In this document: in pieces, positions 59,519 to 64,000 of the stretch
How the letters are laid out: every line of letters starts with the position of its first letter
Position numbering within the stretch: the stretch's first letter is position 1
NCBI GenBank assembly: GCA_002197995.1
Contig: NGZR01000001.1
Location: 5,332,001-5,396,000, forward strand
Direction of reading: 5' to 3'
DNA length: 64,000 nt
Source of the DNA: Gaeumannomyces sp. JS-464
Lineage: Eukaryota; Ascomycota; Sordariomycetes; Magnaporthales; Magnaporthaceae
Made by a program: the position numbers and the translations under genes
The notes under the pieces: generated by a model
What the model was told of the DNA's origin: nothing
The model's database searches: none
The model's input: only the letters and a program-made list of their open reading frames with translations

Positions 59519-60785
59519 TTTCCCAGATGAGGAGACCAGGTCCCGTTGGGTGTCCCCTAATACAAAGACTTTCAGGGGTTTGCTAGCGCGCATCCAGGGA
59601 CTGCAACGGTTTGACGGAGACTGATAGGCCATGCTCACTCCATCTCCGGATCTGGATGTTTTGCTCCAAGTCGCGGCTGCTCCCCTATCAAGATGTCAAT
59701 GCTACGCCTTCTACGACCGAGTCAACGAGACAAGCTTTATGGCTTGGGCGTAAAGTTGGCTCCGTTCCAAGGTTCGTTTCTCAAGCTTAATTTGACTTAC
59801 CCGTTGGTATGCCCAATCAATCTGCATTGTTTATTTTAAAGACGTGGCAGCCTTCGAGAACAGACATGGCTTGCATTGACCTCGGTCGCTATGGCACTTA
59901 TGCCATTATTTAGGAGGCCATGTGAGCTGAAATTTGGTGGCAGGCACACCAGATCACAACTCCCCCATGCGACCACGGCCGGTTAACACATCCAAAGGCG
60001 GCACACCAGCAAACTGGGTACAGAGGATATCGCCACGGAGGCCATCTCGGCCGAACGAACCATCACTGAGCACCCGATTCTCCGCCAAAAGAGCCGAAGG
60101 TAGCCAGATCGAAAAACGTGCGCAATCGGCATCCGTCATGTGGCGACCGCCCCTGACCGGCCATCTCGATCTCCGCATGCGGAGAAGTTTCTGGCGCCGA
60201 CGCCACGCGAGCGGTACCGAGACACTGGGAAGTCAACCGACCCGATGCACATGCGGCAAAGACAGTGGCTGACACCTGGCAGCCTGGACTGTGGGTTACA
60301 TCGCATCTCCATCTTGGCGTCTGCCGAGGCCTGCTGGGCGCCAAAATTCTCATGCCATAAGTTCCAGCTTTTTGGCGACCTGCGCCCAACCGGTGCTCGC
60401 CATTGACACCATCTTCTCTTGTCATTGGTATAAAACTCGGGCATTCGGGCTGTCATAAAAACCAGCATGCAACGTCACGGAGGTCGAATGCCTCCTAGTG
60501 AGACTGACCCCGTTCTTTTTCTTCACCTGGCCCCGATCATCATGCGCCCATCACGTCTGGAGGAGGCCACGGAGTCAGGGCGTCTTCTTGGAATGTATAC
60601 GCGTGGATGAAAGTATATAAAAACCATGCATCAATGCATTGGATATCAAAGCAGAGAGGCACGGACATGCAGGCATCTCGGTGATCTGGAAAGCTGTCGC
60701 GCGAGTTGTATATGTCACTGGCTTGAAGCCCGCCCGCAAGCCCATTGTCTACACTCTTGTGCAAGACCGCCACTGCCCGCACACA
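59519..60785. other. Divergent intergenic region
   Basis: About 1.3 kb between the metalloprotease-like (-) and GH16 (+) genes; promoters of both. No gene recognised. Confidence 0.55.
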
Positions 60786-61711
60786 ATGCTGCTCCTCGGC
60801 GCCGCAGTCCTCCTCCTCACCCCCTGCCGGGTCGCGGCCTGGGCCGCCCCCTCGTACAGCGGCCTGCGCCTGGTCTGGCAGGACGTCTTCTCGGGCCCGG
60901 GCGGCTCGGCGCCCAACGCCGGGTCGTGGAACACCATCACCAACATCAACGTCAACGGCGAGTGGCAGCGCTACACGACCGACTCGCGCAACCTGCAGAT
61001 CTCGGGCGGCGAGACGGTCCAGATCGTGCCCTGGCGCAACGCCCAGACGGGCGAGTGGACGTCGGGCCGCATCGAGTCCAAGTACACCTTCACGCCCCAG
61101 CCGGGCGGCGTCACGGTGGCCGAGGCCCAAGTCCGGTTCGGCGGCAAACCCCGTGGACCGCAAGAAGGGCCTGTGGCCGGCCTTTTGGCTGCTGGGCGAC
61201 GCCATCCGCCGCGGCACGCCGTGGCCGCAGTGCGGCGAGCTCGACATCCTCGAGACGGTCAACGGCGCGCTGACGGGCTACGGCACCGTGCACTGTGACG
61301 TCTACCCGGGCGGCCGCTGCAACGAGCCCAACGGGATCGGGGCCACCGTCGGCATCCCGGACCAGGGATGGCACACGTGGCGGATCCAGTGGGACCGGCG
61401 GCCCGGCGACTGGCGGTCCGAGACCATCTCGTGGTTCGTCGACGGGCGCCAATTCTTCAGCATCACTGGCGACCGGATCGGCGATGCGGGGTGTGGCAGT
61501 CGCTGTGCCACCAGCCCCTCTACTTCATCCTAAACATGGCTGTCGGAGGAACGTGAAGTCTTCGACCTGGTGTCGCCGCCGTGATGGACGCAGATCGGCT
61601 AATGAACCTCGTTTGCAACAAACAAGTCCCTGGCCCGCCTAACGGCGATACCTGGACGGATACGGTTCCATGCTGGAGGTGGCATACGTGGCTCATTTTG
61701 TCAGCACGTAG
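60786..61711 (+). pseudogene. GH16 endo-beta-glucanase, disrupted by four single-base indels (pseudogene or assembly errors)
   Basis: Secreted GH16 enzyme, probably acting on beta-1,3(4)-glucan. The ATG at 60786 gives a signal peptide (MLLLGAAVLLLTPCRVAAWA), then YSGLRLVWQDVFSG and GEWQRYTTDSRNLQISGG. The frame breaks at AAA 61146-61148 (one A too many): QVRFGGNP must continue VDRKKGLWPAFWLLGDAIR. The catalytic motif is intact, Glu151-x-Asp153-x-x-Glu156 in GELDILE. A second break at the G run 61488-61491 (one G missing) precedes VWQSLCHQPLYFILNMAVGG. An intron is inferred at 61553-61626 (GTGAAG donor, GCTAAT branch, CAAG acceptor). In exon 2 one extra C (61628-61630) and one missing G (about 61653) are needed to read PGPPNGD and DGYGSMLEVAYVAHF to TAG at 61711. 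Corrected length is 852 nt, 283 aa. As given, no intact protein is made. Confidence 0.82.
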
Positions 61712-63650
61712 CTTGTGGTGCATTAGCTTTAGAGAGTGTCTGGCTCAGCCCGGGGTATGGCTACAGTAACAAGGGCCGACGGCTAGGACCCGAATGTGAT
61801 GGGCCGGCTGGTTCGGTAGAGCAAGGATGTGTAAAGGTAGGCAATCAATCGATCGAGAGGGGAAGAGCGTGCGTCTCGGGTTCATTTAGAATGGTCTCCT
61901 TTCTCCATAGCCCATATCAGATAGATCAGTGTATTTCTGCGCCGTCGTCCTGCACTGGATGACCTTTTGATATTTCCTAGCCATGTAGTTTGATGCATAA
62001 GATCTAGACGGGCGGCCCAGGCCGTTGCGTGCTTCTAGGCATCCTCTCCGCATCGCATCTCGCGATCTTGTCCTATTGAAGCCGTGCGTTGCTCAGCTAC
62101 AGCAGCGGTGGGCTAGACCCGCGGAGTTCGAGCCTGCATGAGGTGAACAGGATTTTCCTCTCTAGTCGCAGTGCAGCTCTTGCTGGCATAACGGGTCTGA
62201 TCGCGATCGAGAAGTGTCAGTGCTCTGCGTCGCGTCTATAATTAGTGGGAAACGCGCCGACGGCCCGGTTGGCTGCCAACCGTTGGACCAGGCCAAGCTG
62301 CCGCGTGATAGAGTTTGCGTTGGGCGTATGTGTTTTTGGGACGAGCTCGCTCGCTCTCAGGCGGGAGGCGTAGACGGGTTCTCGACGCCTCGGAGACCTT
62401 GTTGCTGCGCTAATTTGCCTACCTAGAGGTATGCACGTTGTAGATCGAGATGCCCTGTGTTCGCCTGGATGGAACGGTTTCGTGGCGCCCGCATGGACTG
62501 GAACAACTATCGACGCGATTCGACGGCCCGCATCTGTTGGCGAAACACGGCAGTCAAGCCAGTGTATTGCTAATGGCAGAGGCCTAAGCTAACGAGACCA
62601 GTGGCTGAGACAGAACGATGGGCCAAAGGGTCCCCGTTCGGTAGATGATAGCCTCAACAGAGTAGGCCCGCCAACTGCATCCAGCCTAGCCTACCAAACA
62701 TCCGCACACGCTGCGACGGTCAGCGACGCATTGTGGCGACGAGGGAGCTTGGCAAGCAAACGTGCGGGTTTGTTCTGACGTCTGCTATTTCCTAGCAGGG
62801 CGACAAACCCGCGAACCGGAACTGCAAAATTCATCCAGTCTTGTGTCTACTGTACATGGTCCGCAGCCAACCTGGTGAACTCTCCCAACCAAGAGCGCAA
62901 GAGTGCCCTTCCATTCGAAAAAAAATTCTGGGTGTTCATTGCCCCTCCAGCTGCACCCTCGCTTGCGAGAGAACCTGTGCGTGGCGTGGGCGCGCGGGCT
63001 ACCCTTGGCAAAGGGCAAGTTCCGACCTCTAGGCTCTCCGATCGCGTTTGATCTGATCTCTGCCCGAACCTTGTGTCAGCGCCCCTATGTGAGCGACTCC
63101 GCGGCTGCATCCCAGGAGTTCAAGGTAGATGCCAGGAACGGTAACTCTCTCGTAAAAGAGAAGGGAGAGAAAGCTGCCAGCTGGCCCTTTCCCCCGAACT
63201 CTCCTCCCCCGGATGTGATCCCTCCGGGTATGCCCAACAGAGCGGAAAGCTCCAACGGCCTAGACCCTACGGCTGTTGCCCTCAAGGAGAGAAGGGGAGG
63301 CCTGGAACGAAAGGGACGAACATTCGATCAGATAGTGGTGTCGGCCGGCTTGGCAACCGAGAATTCCAAGCAGCTTCCTCGCTGCCTACAAATTGGTCCG
63401 GATCCCCGTCTTTGAGGCTTCACCTACGATATCGACTGTCTCGTACTACGTGATAGTCTTGTGTGGACGACGTACAAATCGCCTCAGGGGGCACAATACT
63501 ACGGGAATTCTCGCAAGAGAGAGAAAGAGGATCCAACCAGGGAACGGTGGACGGCAGAACGGGATGGGACGAGCATAACCACCCCAACCCGAGTCGACAA
63601 CGGCGTCCAGCACCACAGCACCGAAGACCAAGAAGAAAACAACAACCAAG
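61712..63650. other. Intergenic region before the CFEM gene
   Basis: About 1.9 kb with no recognised gene. 62903-63415 on the plus strand is open for 170 codons but shows no domain. A degenerate tRNA-like B box occurs near 62125. Promoter of the CFEM gene expected at the right end. Confidence 0.5.
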
Positions 63651-64000
63651 ATGGCCTCGATGCGGTTTCTACTCCTCTGCTTCTGCTTCGCTCTGGCGGC
63701 AGCACAGACGGCAACGAAGAATCGTCAGCGTGAACTTGGGATTCAGGACCTACCCGCCTGTGGGGTAATATGATCTCCCTCCTCCCCACTTACAAGGCTG
63801 TCCGGGGAGGATCGTGAGCTAACAGGCCGGTGGCGTCCACCCCCGCGCAGTTGACGTGTCTCGCCATATCGCTCCCCGGGCACTGCGAGGCCGACGACAC
63901 AGCATGCCTGTGCGAGAGCCACGAGCTGGCTGTGCAAATGTCGGCGTGCATGCAGGCCAACTGCACCGTGACGGAAGGCCTGACGGTCGCCAAGGTCCAG
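63651..64000 (+). CDS. CFEM-domain protein, N-terminal part (truncated by window edge)
   Basis: Secreted or membrane CFEM protein; the domain binds haem in some fungi and also caps Pth11-like receptors. Exon 1, 63651-63764, encodes MASMRFLLLCFCFALAAAQT (signal peptide) and ends DLPACG. The intron 63765-63850 (GTAATA donor, CGCAG acceptor) leads in phase to LTCLAISLPGHCEADDTACL. Cysteine spacing fits CFEM: PAC, LTC, GHC, a conserved Asp (ADD), CLC, SAC and NC; the eighth cysteine would lie past 64000. The sequence after the seventh cysteine (TVTEGLTVAKV) resembles the start of Pth11-like GPCR linkers, so a seven-TM receptor may follow, but that part is not in the window. Confidence 0.92.

Noticed and set aside
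62095..62150. B-box-like GAGTTCGAGCC with upstream TTGCTCAGCT
   Set aside because: The T stem has mismatches and no acceptor stem could be drawn.
62903..63415. 170-codon plus-strand open frame
   Set aside because: No domain or signal; a Pro-rich stretch alone is not evidence.

Overview
The window is nuclear DNA from a filamentous ascomycete, most likely a Sordariomycete. Genes are split by short (about 50-110 bp) GT-AG introns with CTAAC/CTGAC-type branch sites. Gene content is typical of these fungi: an Acr1/MedA/Acon-3 conidiation regulator, a CFEM protein, an AA8 cytochrome, a GH128 glucanase and a bicovalent-flavin oxidase. A member of the Magnaporthales is possible, but the sequence alone does not settle it. 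No transposon, CRISPR array or prokaryotic feature was recognised.

Layout. 1-681 (-): 5' part of a sugar transporter cut by the window edge. 2410-3660 (-): secreted/single-TM cysteine-rich protein. 5990-10889 (+): large GYF-domain protein. 14422-15261 (+): stand-alone AA8 haem domain. 16050-19211 (+): TTC27/Emw1 TPR protein. 19212-33000: nearly 14 kb without a recognisable gene, with long homopolymers. 33001-36287 (+): Acr1/MedA. 36288-42925: a second gene-poor stretch. 42926-49957: FAD oxidase (+), BAHD-like acyltransferase (+) and MFS exporter (-), a possible small metabolite cluster. 51175-52133 (+): RNase H. 52879-54380 (+): peroxisomal 3-ketoacyl-CoA thiolase with a PTS2 and two upstream CCTCGG boxes. 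55518-56618 (+): GH128 glucanase. 57610-57801 (+): a tRNA-Glu/tRNA-Lys pair 3 bp apart, both with introns. 58276-59518 (-): secreted HEFTH metalloprotease-like protein. 60786-61711 (+): GH16 glucanase. 63651-64000 (+): CFEM protein cut by the window edge.

Several products are secreted and act on polysaccharide or redox chemistry (AA8, FAD oxidase, GH128, GH16, metalloprotease, CFEM), a wall-remodelling or plant-interaction profile. The thiolase acts in peroxisomal beta-oxidation; its CCTCGG boxes point to fatty-acid induction.

The most striking general signal is technical or evolutionary. Six otherwise well-conserved genes each need one to four single-base corrections, mostly in short mononucleotide runs, to stay in frame (12 breaks in all). 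In every case the corrections bring the spliced coding length to an exact multiple of three. Uncorrected long-read homopolymer errors explain this best; recent pseudogenisation is the alternative. No clearly new biological system was found. The best leads are the possibly dicistronic tRNA pair, the FAD oxidase-acyltransferase-MFS trio without a core synthase, the RNase H gene with a GC-AG intron and a Cys/His N-terminal module, and the very large gene-free region before the conidiation regulator.
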